This document shows, piece after piece, positions 52,125-62,993 of a stretch of DNA of 64,000 bases. A program made the translations under genes and the position numbers. Under the pieces are notes generated by a model. That model had not been told where the DNA came from and did no database searches. It saw nothing but the letters and a program-made list of their open reading frames with translations. Source of the DNA: Nostoc sp. UHCC 0870 (lineage in GTDB: Bacteria > Cyanobacteriota > Cyanobacteriia > Cyanobacteriales > Nostocaceae). The number at the start of each line of letters is the position of its first letter. Within the stretch, counting starts at the first letter, position 1. The stretch is from positions 1,798,001 through 1,862,000 of the forward strand of contig NZ_CP091913.1 in the NCBI RefSeq assembly GCF_022063185.1, in the 5' to 3' direction.

Positions 52125-52335
52125 ATTTAAGTATCAAATGTTGATTCAATGGTCAGAACAAGACAATTGCTTCTTGGTTGGATTTCCTGATTTTCCTGGA
52201 CAGCATTGGCGGACTCATGGTGATACTTATGAAGAGGCTGTGACGAACGGCATTGAAGCCTTAGAGTCTTTAATTATGGCTTATGAAGCAACAAATGAGC
52301 CACTTCCAGAGCCAACTGTTAATCAAGCCGCCTAA
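52117..52335 (+). CDS. hicB: HicB antitoxin
   Basis: A 72-residue HicB: KYQMLIQWSEQDNCFLVGFPDFPGQHWRTHGDTYEEAVTNGIEALESLIMAYEATNEPLPEP is the degenerate RNase-H-like core. There is no C-terminal DNA-binding domain, so it is the short form, and autoregulation may need another partner. It starts inside the end of hicA. It neutralises HicA by direct binding. Confidence 0.93.
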   Translation: MSKFKYQMLIQWSEQDNCFLVGFPDFPGQHWRTHGDTYEEAVTNGIEALESLIMAYEATNEPLPEPTVNQAA

Positions 52336-52374
52336 TTGTGCTGGTTGTATAATATCTAAAAACCTGATGCTGAT

Positions 52375-52420
52375 GCTGTCTTCATTTTGAATTTTGAATT
52401 CACGGCGGTACTAGGTAGTT
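52375..52420. repeat. Solo end of the GGCGGAA-type repeat
   Basis: TTTTGAATT heptamers followed by CACGGCGGTACTAGG (about 52391-52416). Matches the left part of the element at 37634-37751 in inverse orientation. Lies between hicB and the FAD oxidoreductase gene. Confidence 0.5.
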
Positions 52421-52437
52421 TATAAACAACATATTAA

Positions 52438-53592
52438 ATGAAAACCTACGACTGGATTGTAGTTGGCGGTGGAATTACGGGTGCGACACTCGCCTACGAA
52501 TTAGTCAAAATAGGCTTGAGTGTACTGCTATTAGAAAAAAACGAAATATCAGAAAATGCTACTCGTTACAGTTATGGTGGACTGGCTTATTGGTCAGGAA
52601 GCACACCACTAACTTGCCAATTATGCCAAGAAGCGATCGCGCGTTACCAAATTCTGTCTCAAGAGTTAGACGCTGATATTGAGTTACGGGAATTAGATTT
52701 ATTGCTGACTATTGCTGCCGATAGTGACCCCCAAGCAACGGCTGCATTGTATGCTAACTGTGCCACTCCACCGCGTTTAATCAGTGTGGAAGCCGCTTGT
52801 GAACTAGAACCATTGCTAAATCAGGAAGCGGTTTCTGGTGCTTTAACTGTCAAACATGGACATATTCACCCCCAAAAAACAGCACAAGCTTACATCCAGG
52901 CTTTTTTACGTGGTGGTGGTGAAATGCAAATCACCGAAGTCTTACAAGTAAAATCAGGTAGTGTTACAACTACTTCTGAAAATTACTCCTGTGGAAATGT
53001 GGTTGTGTGCGCTGGCGGATTTAGCCGTAATTTATTAAAAACAGCAGGAATTCCGATCAAACTGTATTTTACCCATGCAGAAATTATAGAAACCCCACCT
53101 GCTAATTTACAGCTAAAAACTTTAGTCATGCCAGCCAATCTGCAAAGATTTAAATTAGAAAGTACATCTAAGACAGATGATAAATTATGGGATGAAGTAG
53201 GTAATCAACCAGTACCACCAATATTAGATGCAGGTGCAATTCAGTTTCAAAATGGTAGTTTGCGCCTAGGTCAAATTAGTCGTGTGCTGACAGATCCTTA
53301 TGCAAATGTAAATTCAGAGGAAAGTGAAAATTGGTTAAGAAAAAGTATTACTAAAGTTTTACCTAAATTGGGTAATTTACCAGGAACTTTACATCATTGT
53401 TTAGTAGCATTTAGTAGTAATAATCTTCCCTTAATTGGTGCTATCCCAGGATATGATGGTATTCATATTTTTTCTGGGTTTAGTAATCCTTTAGTTTTTG
53501 TACCTCCTTTAGCACAGAGATTTGCTAAATTTATTACTAGCAATGAAGATGAGATTATTGTTCAATTAAATATAACTAGGACTAATATTTGA
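52438..53592 (+). CDS. FAD-dependent amino-acid-oxidase-like oxidoreductase
   Basis: A 384-residue DAO-family flavoprotein. The N-terminus MKTYDWIVVGGGITGATLAYELVKIGLSVLLLEK binds FAD, with VKHGHIHPQKTAQAYIQAFLRGGGEM in the middle, VVVCAGGFSRNLLK and, at the C-terminus, PLIGAIPGYDGIHIFSGFSNPL. Possible reactions are oxidation of a D-amino acid, glycine or another amine, with H2O2 or quinone reduction. Substrate not decidable. Monocistronic as far as I can see. Confidence 0.87.
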   Translation: MKTYDWIVVGGGITGATLAYELVKIGLSVLLLEKNEISENATRYSYGGLAYWSGSTPLTCQLCQEAIARYQILSQELDADIELRELDLLLTIAADSDPQATAALYANCATPPRLISVEAACELEPLLNQEAVSGALTVKHGHIHPQKTAQAYIQAFLRGGGEMQITEVLQVKSGSVTTTSENYSCGNVVVCAGGFSRNLLKTAGIPIKLYFTHAEIIETPPANLQLKTLVMPANLQRFKLESTSKTDDKLWDEVGNQPVPPILDAGAIQFQNGSLRLGQISRVLTDPYANVNSEESENWLRKSITKVLPKLGNLPGTLHHCLVAFSSNNLPLIGAIPGYDGIHIFSGFSNPLVFVPPLAQRFAKFITSNEDEIIVQLNITRTNI

Positions 53593-53703
53593 TTTTTAAC
53601 AGATAAATAGTCCAGTAGGGTGTGTTAGCGACAGCGTAACGCACCTTACCCAACGCCTTAGGTGCGTTACTTCTAGCTTTGTGATAATATTAACTATATT
53701 GAA

Positions 53704-54423
53704 TTATGAATTACGAGTTAATTCTGGAATTTTTAGCTCAATATCATCAGTAGCAATTAAAGTTGCCGCTTCTTGTAAAAGCTCCTTTTGCTCTTGATGT
53801 ATAGCTTCTAACCTCAGAGATATTTCTGCTAATCTTTGCTGTTTTCCTTGATTAACTGCTTCAATTAACACTGGTGTTGATTCTGTTGGTTGATGATTTA
53901 TTGATTTTTGTATAACTGAATTGAAAATTTTAACTAAAGAGGAAAAGCTAAATTTAAGTATAGTTAGAATTAAGTTTAAAGGTACTTGCAGAATTGACCA
54001 ACTAGCTCTTTCAATTAAGCCCATAATGGCTTTGATAATGCTCCAGATGAGAGTTAGTCCAAACAGTAATGCTACTAAACCAATAATCGGATGATTTGCT
54101 GCCCAATCTATTATTTGTACTAAACGCCACAATGTTGGATGCTGTATCAACCAATCATTAAAAGCAGAATTAATCCCTACGCTGGGATTTGCTAAGGCTG
54201 TTTGAATAGCTTTTGAGGTCATATGCTTAACTTGTTCAACATTTTGCACACCTTGACTTAATATCTGTGTCGCTGCATCAATAGTTTTATCAGCTGTTGT
54301 TGTAGCAGTTTCTTGTAATGATTGCCTAAGTGTCTGTGCAGAGTTAGTCAAAGAATCAATCGTTTGATGTGCTAAACCCTTTGCTGTTTGCCATTGTTGC
54401 CAAATTTCTTTGGATAATTTCAT
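53704..54423 (-). CDS. Hypothetical membrane protein with coiled-coil ends
   Basis: A 239-residue protein from the ATG at 54423 (MKLSKEIWQQWQTAKGL). Residues 15-75 are Ala/Thr/Gln-rich amphipathic helix (LAHQTIDSLTNSAQTLRQSLQETATTTADKTIDAA), residues about 105-155 contain two hydrophobic helices (HPIIGLVALLFGLTLIWSIIKAIMGL, ILQVPLNLILTILKFSF), and the end has a charged coiled coil (LAEISLRLEAIHQEQKELLQEAATLI). Function not recognised; the layout suggests a membrane-shaping or scaffold protein. No operon partner seen. Confidence 0.7.
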   Translation of the reverse strand: MKLSKEIWQQWQTAKGLAHQTIDSLTNSAQTLRQSLQETATTTADKTIDAATQILSQGVQNVEQVKHMTSKAIQTALANPSVGINSAFNDWLIQHPTLWRLVQIIDWAANHPIIGLVALLFGLTLIWSIIKAIMGLIERASWSILQVPLNLILTILKFSFSSLVKIFNSVIQKSINHQPTESTPVLIEAVNQGKQQRLAEISLRLEAIHQEQKELLQEAATLIATDDIELKIPELTRNS

Positions 54424-54924
54424 ATCTATTGCAAGTGTCATAAGCAATTCAACATTTAGAGAATGTTTGAAAAGTTTTGATGGGTCTAACTCTTCTTCAT
54501 TTTGAATTCAAAAAAGGTCATCGCTCAATAGCTACTTTACCTCGTATTTGTCCTATAGTGGTTCTCGCTTTAGTGATGTACAAGAACCCCACCCCCAACC
54601 CCCTCCCCGCAAGCAGGGCTACGGTGTATACACCAGTTATCGAATCACTATCATTCCTCGAATTACCCCACCCTAACCCTCCCCTTGGAAATGGGAGGGA
54701 ACTAGATTTTCCTGTTTCCCCCCTTTCCAAGGGGGGATTAAGGGGGGTAATTCGACTTCTGTGTACACCGTAGGCAAGCGGGGAGGGGGCTATGATATAC
54801 CTCATGTGATTAGGAAACCGCTATACTCCCAATACCCAATGCCCAGTCAACAAGAGGAAAAGGGGCTGGGGGCTGGGAGCGAGGGAGAAGAGCGGGAAGG
54901 GGCTTGTACTACAAACGAGAAGTG
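54424..54924. other. Repeat-filled gap between the membrane protein and the type ISP gene
   Basis: No credible gene. Most of it is the 272-bp palindromic element at 54554-54825, followed by low-complexity sequence. Short open frames on both strands here arise from the repeats. Confidence 0.6.
54554..54825. mobile_element. Long near-palindromic MITE-like element, 272 bp
   Basis: Terminal arms TATAGTGGTT (54554-54563) and AACCGCTATA (54816-54825) match with one mismatch. Further in, CCCTCCCCGC...CTACGGTGTA at 54601-54630 pairs with TACACCGTAGGC...GGGGAGGG at 54763-54787. A third layer around TCGAATTACCCC pairs with GGGGTAATTCGA. Almost the whole element could fold into one long hairpin. No ORF fits a transposase. 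TATAGCG-type ends recall the 72-bp element near hepA. Confidence 0.7.
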
Positions 54925-57900
54925 CTATATATTTTCTAATTCTCTGATAATTCCCATTGTCTCTACACTCACCGTGCAGACTCGCAGCAGTAAATCTATC
55001 ACTTGTTCTTTATAATCTGCAAAGTTATAAGTATTGAACTTTGCCGCTATTGTCGCATCTTTGGGTTTCTTTTCTTTATATTGATCTAATATCCATTCTA
55101 AGGCAGAACGATTACCGAGGCGATATTCCCAAGCTATTTGGGGGATACCTTCTAGGCTGGTAATATCATCTAAAATAATGCTTCCCTTGGCTGTATCAGC
55201 TTTGAGTTTTGGTTTTGGTGTTTTTTGATGGTTTTGATTTGCAGGTAAATCAATCCTTTTTAAAGGGTATGGTTTTACTGTTTCATAATTGATATGTAAA
55301 TCCATTAACTTTTGACCGCAGCTAACCCATTGATGAAAGTTTTCATAGAAAGGTATACGGGGAAATTCGCGTTTTAGGTTAATTTCGTATTTGCTGCGAT
55401 AAGACGGGTGATGTAGAACGGCGTAGGTGTAATGAAATATATCGAGTTTGGTAATGGTAGAATCTTGGTAATGGTTTTGAAATTGTTTTAACCCCCAATC
55501 GGTGATATTTTCAATACGGTTTCCTTCTTTGTCGTAGCGGTAAAGAGGAAGACATTGAGTACCGCCAGAAGCAGGACTAACTGCATTCAGATCAACAACC
55601 GTATTAGCTGATATTACAGTAAAAGGTTTAGCTTCTGGTTGTCCCATAAAACCAATAACTTTATTTTTTAGTTCATTCTTGGTAAAAATGTTGGACATTT
55701 GGTAAGTTCTACCATTAAAGTGATAGTCAAAATAAAGATATTTTTTGATAAAAGGTCTATATAGACTAGAACTAATACATTTAGCATCAAAGTTCTTAGC
55801 TATGCTTCTTTTTAAATAACTCAACATATCTTCATCCCATTTGATGTCACAATCTAACTCTTCATTAGTTCTGCGTTTACGTTCATATACATCTACAAAA
55901 AACTTCATCTTGTTTTCTAATTTAGACTTGGAGAAGTCATACACCCATTCATCACGTTGAGTCTTAATACCTGAAGAAAATAATTGAAATATAGCCTGTT
56001 CAGAGTCACCAGCCTTAACATCTTTACTAACAAGAGGGATGAGATCATCAAAGTCATTATCTGATAAATTAATCCAATTATTTTTATTATCAGGGTGAAT
56101 ATGTTCAAAAGCCAAAGCATCAAATTTAGTTTTAGCTAAAAAATCTAGCTTTGCTTCTGCGGAATCTTCAGCAATATTTATATAGTAAATTTTGCAAGGT
56201 ACACTAGTTTTACTTCGCTTCTTCACCATAAAGCTAATAGCTGTACCAACTTTCACCCCAAACACACTACCAGACTTATCACCCGTGCGGATATTTCCAC
56301 CTAAATCAATAATATAAATTTCGCTAAATTCTTCAGCTACAATTTTTCTAAATCCGTCAAAAGTCTTACCATCAATAAACGAAGAATTAGTAATTAAAGC
56401 TAAAATCCCATTTTGACTAATCCGGTCAGAAGCCCATCTCATAAAACGGACATACATATCATATAATACAATTTGATTCTGGGCTGTGCCGCGCTTAACG
56501 TATGTGTCCTTAATACGCTTATCTACTTCAGGATAGGTACGATTAGCATTTTGATCATTAAAATTTTCCTGTTTAGCATTATAAGGAGGATTACCAATAA
56601 TTACTGAAATATCAGCTTGATTTTGTCGCTTAATTCTTGCGGTGTTCTCCACACTCATAGCAAACAAATCTAACTGCTTACCTGCAAAAGATGTATGTTC
56701 TAGAGAATCAACAAAACAAATATGTTCAAACTCCTGATATTCATCCATCTTTTGTTTATAGGTATATTCAATATTTAAATTAGCAATGTAATAAGGTAAA
56801 ATTGCCACTTCATTACAATGAATGTCATTTCTATATTTATATGAGAGACTCTGCTGAGGTAAATAATCAATTAATTCGGTGATAAAAGTACCTGTACCCG
56901 TAGCCGGATCTAAAATTTCGACATTTTTATCCGCCAGTAACTTACCAAAATTTTTATGTACTAAAAAATCTACACTTTCAATCATAAAGCGTACAACTTC
57001 ATTAGGAGTATAGACAATTCCTAACTTATCAGCCGCTTTGGGATTATAGGCTTTATAAAAGTTCTCATAAAGTGATTTTAAAAATTTCTGCTTCTCATGA
57101 TGATTGTAAATATTAGCCGCAGTTCTTCTAATTACGCCATAATAACGCTCAATGGTACTAAGCGTAGTTCTTTTAAGACTACCTGTAAAGAAACTATTTA
57201 TGACTTCTTGCAAGTCACGAGCAATATTATTTTCCCGATGAAATTGGGATTCATTAAAAATATTGAGAAAGATATCCTCAGTGAGAATGTGCTGAATTAT
57301 CATTTCCCGCACATCTAATAAAGTTACTTCCGGGTTAATTGATGATTTGCAGATATCCCAAAATTTTGTCCTGGCTGCTTGAAAAGGTAGATTAACTTCA
57401 GCTTGATGATCAATCAAAGTTCTGAGAGCAATTAAAATAGTGGGTAAATCTGTCTTAAATTTAGTAATTGCTTCTCGAAAATCTTCAACTTCAGGACGAA
57501 CATAATTAATAAAATTGGTAATTATTTCATCTAAAGCATCAGCATCTTTCATCGGGATGCGCTGAGTTTCTTGTCCACCCTGAATTAATACGGCTGTTTG
57601 GGAATCTTCAAATAAAATGTTACTATCTGGGTAGCCTTTAGATAATTTCTTGTAAATTTCCTGGTCTAAGTTATCATCTTCATCTTTACTTTCCCAGTAA
57701 CCCCAATCTAGCCGTAAAGCATCTTTAACCGTACCATCAGGATAGACAATTTTACCGCTAGGCGTTCTGTAATCTAATTCAGGAATTAATCTAAATTCTC
57801 TGGATTTACAATATTCATTAACTAAGTTTTGAAAAGCTACGCGAATAGATGTTTCTTTGCGTGTTCCGCCGTAATAAATAATCTTGTCTACTTCTGTGTA

Positions 57901-57927
57901 ATATTGCGAAACTAGAAGCTTGGACAT
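54925..57927 (-). CDS. Type ISP-like restriction-modification protein: nuclease, N6-methyltransferase and specificity domain, no helicase
   Basis: A 1000-residue protein. Residues about 40-115 look like a PD-(D/E)XK nuclease (PDGTVKDALRLDWGYWESKDED, with E-x-K). A helical region follows, then the gamma-type N6-adenine methyltransferase: motif I EILDPATGTGTFITEL (about 335) and motif IV VIIGNPPYNAK (about 447). The C-terminal 450 residues resemble the type ISP (LlaBIII-like) specificity domain. Canonical type ISP enzymes are about 1,600 residues with an SF2 helicase between nuclease and methyltransferase; I see no helicase motifs here. It could work as a type IIG-like enzyme or as a lone methylase. 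No separate R or S gene is next to it. Confidence 0.85.
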   Translation of the reverse strand: MSKLLVSQYYTEVDKIIYYGGTRKETSIRVAFQNLVNEYCKSREFRLIPELDYRTPSGKIVYPDGTVKDALRLDWGYWESKDEDDNLDQEIYKKLSKGYPDSNILFEDSQTAVLIQGGQETQRIPMKDADALDEIITNFINYVRPEVEDFREAITKFKTDLPTILIALRTLIDHQAEVNLPFQAARTKFWDICKSSINPEVTLLDVREMIIQHILTEDIFLNIFNESQFHRENNIARDLQEVINSFFTGSLKRTTLSTIERYYGVIRRTAANIYNHHEKQKFLKSLYENFYKAYNPKAADKLGIVYTPNEVVRFMIESVDFLVHKNFGKLLADKNVEILDPATGTGTFITELIDYLPQQSLSYKYRNDIHCNEVAILPYYIANLNIEYTYKQKMDEYQEFEHICFVDSLEHTSFAGKQLDLFAMSVENTARIKRQNQADISVIIGNPPYNAKQENFNDQNANRTYPEVDKRIKDTYVKRGTAQNQIVLYDMYVRFMRWASDRISQNGILALITNSSFIDGKTFDGFRKIVAEEFSEIYIIDLGGNIRTGDKSGSVFGVKVGTAISFMVKKRSKTSVPCKIYYINIAEDSAEAKLDFLAKTKFDALAFEHIHPDNKNNWINLSDNDFDDLIPLVSKDVKAGDSEQAIFQLFSSGIKTQRDEWVYDFSKSKLENKMKFFVDVYERKRRTNEELDCDIKWDEDMLSYLKRSIAKNFDAKCISSSLYRPFIKKYLYFDYHFNGRTYQMSNIFTKNELKNKVIGFMGQPEAKPFTVISANTVVDLNAVSPASGGTQCLPLYRYDKEGNRIENITDWGLKQFQNHYQDSTITKLDIFHYTYAVLHHPSYRSKYEINLKREFPRIPFYENFHQWVSCGQKLMDLHINYETVKPYPLKRIDLPANQNHQKTPKPKLKADTAKGSIILDDITSLEGIPQIAWEYRLGNRSALEWILDQYKEKKPKDATIAAKFNTYNFADYKEQVIDLLLRVCTVSVETMGIIRELENI

Positions 57928-58362
57928 ACTTTGTAATTTATTTATATTTTTGCGTATGTCTAATTTAATTTCTAGTATCAGAAACTACCTGAGTATAACT
58001 ACATAATAAGCATCAATTTTGAATTTTTGTGATTTTTTTATCTTAAATTTGACCGTATTTACACTTGAAGAACCGGCTTGACTACAAAGCCTTAACCATA
58101 TTTCCATATCACCAAGAGGAAATTAACAAGAATATTAAGTTTTTGTTACATATAGTGAGCATTTACTTTTATTATTTATTAATGTTTGTTAATAAAGTTT
58201 ACGATTTTTATATCGATTTATGTCAGTTACAGGACAAAATGCCCATTGGGTAAGGTTTTTCTGATAAAAAACTGATATTGCCGAACAAAATCTTCAAACT
58301 TTGGCGGCATGAGTCGCCAAGAACATCCATTAGAGAACACGCATCAAAGGAGCAGAGGAAGC
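57928..58362. other. Divergent gap upstream of chlH
   Basis: A 435-bp AT-rich region between the type ISP gene and chlH. Promoters for both are expected here. A short open frame (58065-58253) is AT-rich with no family signature, so I do not call it a gene. A ribosome binding site at 58347-58359 sits near its right edge. Confidence 0.5.
58347..58359 (+). promoter_or_regulatory. Ribosome binding site that fixes the chlH start
   Basis: AAGGAGCAGAGGA lies 3-10 bp before the ATG at 58363, supporting this start over the open-frame extension 54 bp upstream. Confidence 0.75.
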
Positions 58363-61300
58363 ATGTTCACCCACGTCAAGTCCACCATTAGACACATTGC
58401 GCCTGATAACCTAGGCGGACGTAAGTTAATTAAGGTGGTCTATGTCGTGCTTGAGTCCCAGTATCAGAGTGCATTGTCGCAAGCGGTTAGCACGATTAAC
58501 TCGAACAATACCAACCTGGCGATTGAAATCAGTGGTTATTTGATTGAGGAACTTAGAGATCCTGAGAACTATGAAGAGTTCAAAAGGGAAGTCGAGAGTG
58601 CCAATATCTTTATCGCCTCATTGATTTTTATCGAAGACTTAGCACAGAAAGTAGTAGCAGCAGTAGAACCACACCGCGATCGCTTGGATGTAGCGGTTGT
58701 CTTTCCCTCGATGCCAGAGGTGATGCGCCTAAACAAAATGGGTACATTTTCTTTGGCACAGTTGGGTCAGTCAAAAAGTGCGATCGCTCAATTTATGCGG
58801 AAACGCAAGGAAAAATCCGGTGCTGGCTTCCAAGATGGGATGCTGAAGCTGTTGAGAACCTTGCCTCAAGTGCTGAAGTTTTTACCAATGGACAAAGCAC
58901 AAGATGCTCGCAATTTTATGTTGAGCTTTCAGTATTGGCTGGGAGGTTCGCCAGAAAACCTGGAAAACTTCTTGCTGATGCTAACGGATAAATACGTATT
59001 TAAATCTGTAGATAAACAAAACTCCTCATCTGTCGAATATCAAGCACCGGTAGTCTATCCCGATTTGGGGATTTGGCATCCTTTAGCACCAACGATGTTT
59101 GAGGATGTGAGAGAGTACCTCAATTGGTACACAGTCCGTAAGGATATTTCCAGCGATTTGAAAGATCCTTTAGCTCCCTGTGTGGGTTTGGTATTGCAAC
59201 GCACACATCTAGTTACTGGTGATGATGCCCATTATGTGGCAATGGTGCAGGAGTTGGAATCGCTGGGTGCAAAGGTATTACCTGTATTTGCTGGTGGTTT
59301 GGACTTCTCCAAGCCTGTAGATGCTTATTTCTACGAACCCACTACCAAAGCACCGTTAGTAGATGCAGTCATATCTTTAACTGGTTTTGCATTGGTGGGT
59401 GGACCGGCTAGACAAGACCATCCCAAGGCGATTGAATCACTCAAACGCCTCAACCGTCCTTACATGGTGGCATTGCCTTTAGTTTTCCAAACTACCGAAG
59501 AGTGGTTAGATAGCGATTTAGGGTTACATCCGATACAAGTAGCTCTACAAATTGCCATTCCCGAATTAGATGGCGCGATCGAGCCGATTATATTATCGGG
59601 TAGAGATGGCACAACCGGGAAAGCGATCGCCCTCCAAGACCGCGTTGCCGCCGTCGCCCAACGTGCTTTAAAATGGGCTAACCTCCGCCGCAAACCCAAG
59701 CTGAATAAAAAAGTTGCCATCACCGTTTTCAGCTTCCCACCGGATAAAGGGAACGTCGGTACAGCAGCTTACCTGGATGTATTCGGCTCAATTTTCGAGG
59801 TGATGCAGGGACTCAAAAACAATGGCTACGACGTGCAGAACTTACCAGAAAACGCGCAAGCGTTGATGGAACAAGTCATCCACGACGCGCAAGCACAGTA
59901 TGCTAGTCCTGAACTTAACGTTGCTTATAAAATGTCAGTGCCAGAATACGAGGCACTTACACCTTATTCCCAACGCCTAGAAGAAAACTGGGGGCCACCA
60001 CCAGGACACCTCAACAGCGACGGACAGAACTTGTTAATTTACGGTAAGCAATTCGGTAACGTCTTCATTGGTGTACAGCCTACCTTTGGTTACGAAGGCG
60101 ACCCCATGCGGCTGTTGTTCTCCCGTTCCGCCAGTCCTCACCACGGTTTTGCAGCTTACTACACTTACCTAGAGCAAGTTTGGTGTGCTGATGCTGTCCT
60201 GCACTTTGGTACACATGGTTCTTTGGAATTCATGCCAGGTAAGCAAATGGGGATGTCGGGTGAATGTTACCCTGATAATTTAATTGGCACAATTCCTAAC
60301 CTGTATTATTACGCAGCAAATAACCCCAGCGAAGCCACAATTGCGAAACGTCGCAGTTACGCGGAAACAATTTCTTACCTGACACCACCTGCGGAAAACG
60401 CTGGTTTGTATAAAGGTTTGAAGGAACTCAGCGAGTTAATTGCTTCCTACCAAACCTTAAAAGATAGCGGTCGCGGTATCCCCATCGTCAACACGATTAT
60501 GGATAAATGCCGCATCGTCAACCTGGATAAAGATATTAACTTGCCAGAAACCGATGCCAAAGATATGACACCCGAAGAACGGGATAATATTGTCGGCAGC
60601 GTCTACCGTAAGCTAATGGAAATCGAATCGCGGTTGTTACCTTGTGGTTTGCACGTCATTGGTAAACCCCCAAGTGCAGAAGAGGCGATCGCCACTCTGG
60701 TAAACATTGCCAGCTTAGATCGTCAGGAAGAAGAAATCCTCAGCTTACCCCGCATTATCGCCAGCAGTATTGGGCGAGACATTGACGAAATTTATCGAAA
60801 TAGCGATCGGGGCATATTAGAAGATGTCCAACTACTACAAGACATCACCCTAGCTACCCGCGCCGCCGTTCGCGCCTTAGTAGAAGAACAAATCGACGCA
60901 GAAGGAAGGGTTTCCTTAATTTCCAAGTTGAACTTTTTCAACATGGGTAAAAAAGAACCTTGGGTAGAATCCCTGCATCAAGCAGGTTATCCCAAAGTTG
61001 ACACCTCAGCCTTGAAACCCCTGTTCGAGTATTTAGAATTCTGTTTGCAACAAGTTTGTGCAGACAATGAACTCGGCGCATTACTCCAAGGCTTAGAAGG
61101 CGAATACATCCTACCCGGCCCTGGTGGCGACCCCATCCGCAACCCGGATGTATTGCCCACAGGTAAGAACATCCACGCCCTAGACCCCCAATCAATTCCC
61201 ACATCTGCCGCAGTCCAATCAGCTAAAATCGTTGTCGATAGGCTATTGGCACGGAACAAAGCCGAAAACGAAGGTAAATGGCCAGAAACCATCGCCTGCG

Positions 61301-62349
61301 TTCTCTGGGGAACAGATAACATCAAAACCTACGGCGAATCCCTAGCACAAATTATGTGGATGGTCGGTGTACGTCCAGTTCCCGATGCTTTGGGACGGGT
61401 GAACAAGTTGGAGTTAATACCCCTAGAAGAGTTGGGACGACCCAGAATTGATGTAGTCATTAACTGTTCTGGTGTATTCCGCGACTTGTTCATCAACCAA
61501 ATGAACCTGCTAGACCAAGGGGTGAAGATGGCGGCGGAAGCCGATGAACCCTTAGAAATGAACTTTGTTCGCAAACACGCTTTGAAGCAAGCTGAGGAAA
61601 TGGGAATTAACCTCAGACAAGCAGCAACCCGTGTTTTCTCCAACGCTTCCGGTTCTTACTCGTCAAATATCAACTTGGCGGTAGAGAACAGCACATGGGA
61701 CAGCGAAGCCGAGTTACAGGAAATGTACCTCAACCGCAAATCCTTCTCCTTCAATTCCGATAACCCCGGAATGATGGACGAATCCCGACAGCTGTTTGAA
61801 AGCACCTTAAAAACTGCTGATGCGACTTTCCAAAACCTGGATTCATCAGAGATTAGTTTAACGGACGTTTCCCACTACTTCGACTCCGACCCCACCAAGC
61901 TAGTAGCAAGTCTGCGTGGTGATGGTAAAAAACCAGCATCCTACATTGCAGACACCACCACAGCCAACGCCCAAGTCCGCACATTATCCGAAACAGTGCG
62001 CTTAGATGCCCGTACCAAATTGTTAAATCCCAAATGGTATGAAGGTATGTTGTCTCACGGTTACGAAGGTGTACGGGAACTTTCCAAGCGGTTGGTAAAT
62101 ACCACAGGTTGGAGTGCGACAGCCGGCGCAGTCGATAACTGGATTTACGAGGATACCAACGAAACCTTCATCAAAGATGAAGAAATGCAGAAACGGTTGC
62201 TAAACCTCAACCCCCATTCTTTCCGCAAGATTGTCTCAACTTTGTTGGAAGTGAATGGTCGCGGTTATTGGGAAACTAGCGAGGAGAATTTAGACCGCCT
62301 CCGCGAGTTGTACCAAGAAGTTGAAGACCGAATTGAAGGCATAGAATAG
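58363..62349 (+). CDS. chlH: Magnesium chelatase subunit H
   Basis: A 1328-residue protein, the usual length for ChlH. It starts [31 protein letters not shown]. The N-terminal region carries the porphyrin-binding lobes and the CobN/ChlH core includes [60 protein letters not shown], and [30 protein letters not shown]. With ChlI and ChlD it inserts Mg2+ into protoporphyrin IX, the first committed step to chlorophyll. Encoded alone here; chlI and chlD are not in the window. A good ribosome binding site precedes the ATG. Confidence 0.98.
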   Translation: MFTHVKSTIRHIAPDNLGGRKLIKVVYVVLESQYQSALSQAVSTINSNNTNLAIEISGYLIEELRDPENYEEFKREVESANIFIASLIFIEDLAQKVVAAVEPHRDRLDVAVVFPSMPEVMRLNKMGTFSLAQLGQSKSAIAQFMRKRKEKSGAGFQDGMLKLLRTLPQVLKFLPMDKAQDARNFMLSFQYWLGGSPENLENFLLMLTDKYVFKSVDKQNSSSVEYQAPVVYPDLGIWHPLAPTMFEDVREYLNWYTVRKDISSDLKDPLAPCVGLVLQRTHLVTGDDAHYVAMVQELESLGAKVLPVFAGGLDFSKPVDAYFYEPTTKAPLVDAVISLTGFALVGGPARQDHPKAIESLKRLNRPYMVALPLVFQTTEEWLDSDLGLHPIQVALQIAIPELDGAIEPIILSGRDGTTGKAIALQDRVAAVAQRALKWANLRRKPKLNKKVAITVFSFPPDKGNVGTAAYLDVFGSIFEVMQGLKNNGYDVQNLPENAQALMEQVIHDAQAQYASPELNVAYKMSVPEYEALTPYSQRLEENWGPPPGHLNSDGQNLLIYGKQFGNVFIGVQPTFGYEGDPMRLLFSRSASPHHGFAAYYTYLEQVWCADAVLHFGTHGSLEFMPGKQMGMSGECYPDNLIGTIPNLYYYAANNPSEATIAKRRSYAETISYLTPPAENAGLYKGLKELSELIASYQTLKDSGRGIPIVNTIMDKCRIVNLDKDINLPETDAKDMTPEERDNIVGSVYRKLMEIESRLLPCGLHVIGKPPSAEEAIATLVNIASLDRQEEEILSLPRIIASSIGRDIDEIYRNSDRGILEDVQLLQDITLATRAAVRALVEEQIDAEGRVSLISKLNFFNMGKKEPWVESLHQAGYPKVDTSALKPLFEYLEFCLQQVCADNELGALLQGLEGEYILPGPGGDPIRNPDVLPTGKNIHALDPQSIPTSAAVQSAKIVVDRLLARNKAENEGKWPETIACVLWGTDNIKTYGESLAQIMWMVGVRPVPDALGRVNKLELIPLEELGRPRIDVVINCSGVFRDLFINQMNLLDQGVKMAAEADEPLEMNFVRKHALKQAEEMGINLRQAATRVFSNASGSYSSNINLAVENSTWDSEAELQEMYLNRKSFSFNSDNPGMMDESRQLFESTLKTADATFQNLDSSEISLTDVSHYFDSDPTKLVASLRGDGKKPASYIADTTTANAQVRTLSETVRLDARTKLLNPKWYEGMLSHGYEGVRELSKRLVNTTGWSATAGAVDNWIYEDTNETFIKDEEMQKRLLNLNPHSFRKIVSTLLEVNGRGYWETSEENLDRLRELYQEVEDRIEGIE

Positions 62350-62403
62350 GATTAAATGGGCAGGCTTTACGCCTGCCTTAATCTTTCAGTCTGGAATATC
62401 ACC

Positions 62404-62979
62404 ATGAATGCTTTAACCGTCAACCTTCAATCAGTATTGGAACTGACAGATGAGCAATTTTTTAATCTATGTCAAGTAAACCGTGACTTGAAATTTGAAC
62501 GCACTGCTACGGGAGAATTAATTATCATGCCACCCACGGGGGGAGAAACGGGAAATAAAAACGCTAGAATTACTCAACAAGTAATGAATTGGACTGATGC
62601 TGATGGTACTGGCATTGCCTTTGATTCTTCTACTTGTTTTAAATTGCCTAATGGTGGCGATCGTTCACCTGATGCTGCTTGGATAAAGTTGTCAAGATGG
62701 AATAGTTTAACTGAAGAGCAAAAAGAAAAGTTTCCCCCCATTTGTCCTGATTTTGTCATTGAGTTACTTTTGCCAAGTGATAGTTTGAAGGTTGCACAGG
62801 AAAAGATGAGGGAATATATAGACAATGGTGTGCGGTTAGGTTTATTAATTAATCGTAAATCTCGTCAGGTAGAAATTTATAAACAAGGTAAGGAAGTTGA
62901 GGTTTTGGAATCTCCTGTTACAGTATCAGGGGAAGATGTTTTAAACGGTTTCGTTTTGAATTTGGGAATGATTTGGTAA
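62404..62979 (+). CDS. Uma2 family protein (DUF820, PD-(D/E)XK nuclease fold)
   Basis: A 191-residue protein from the ATG at 62404 (MNALTVNLQSVLELT). It has the hallmarks FERTATGELIIMPPTGGETG, DSSTCFKLPNGGDRSPDAAWIKLSRW (metal Asp), CPDFVIELLLPSDSLKVAQEKMREYIDNG, and GLLINRKSRQVEIYKQGK. Uma2 proteins are very abundant in cyanobacteria as single-domain nuclease-fold proteins of unknown role. It lies 54 bp after chlH; in-frame codons upstream are not conserved. The next gene is a broken higA starting just before its stop. Confidence 0.9.
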   Translation: MNALTVNLQSVLELTDEQFFNLCQVNRDLKFERTATGELIIMPPTGGETGNKNARITQQVMNWTDADGTGIAFDSSTCFKLPNGGDRSPDAAWIKLSRWNSLTEEQKEKFPPICPDFVIELLLPSDSLKVAQEKMREYIDNGVRLGLLINRKSRQVEIYKQGKEVEVLESPVTVSGEDVLNGFVLNLGMIW

Positions 62980-62993
62980 TTTATTTTTTAGTT

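Noticed and set aside
54477..55015. Several overlapping open frames on both strands
   Set aside because: They fall in the 272-bp palindromic element and adjacent low-complexity sequence.
58065..58253. 62-codon open frame upstream of chlH
   Set aside because: AT-rich, no ribosome site, composition typical of noncoding; it lies in a likely promoter region.
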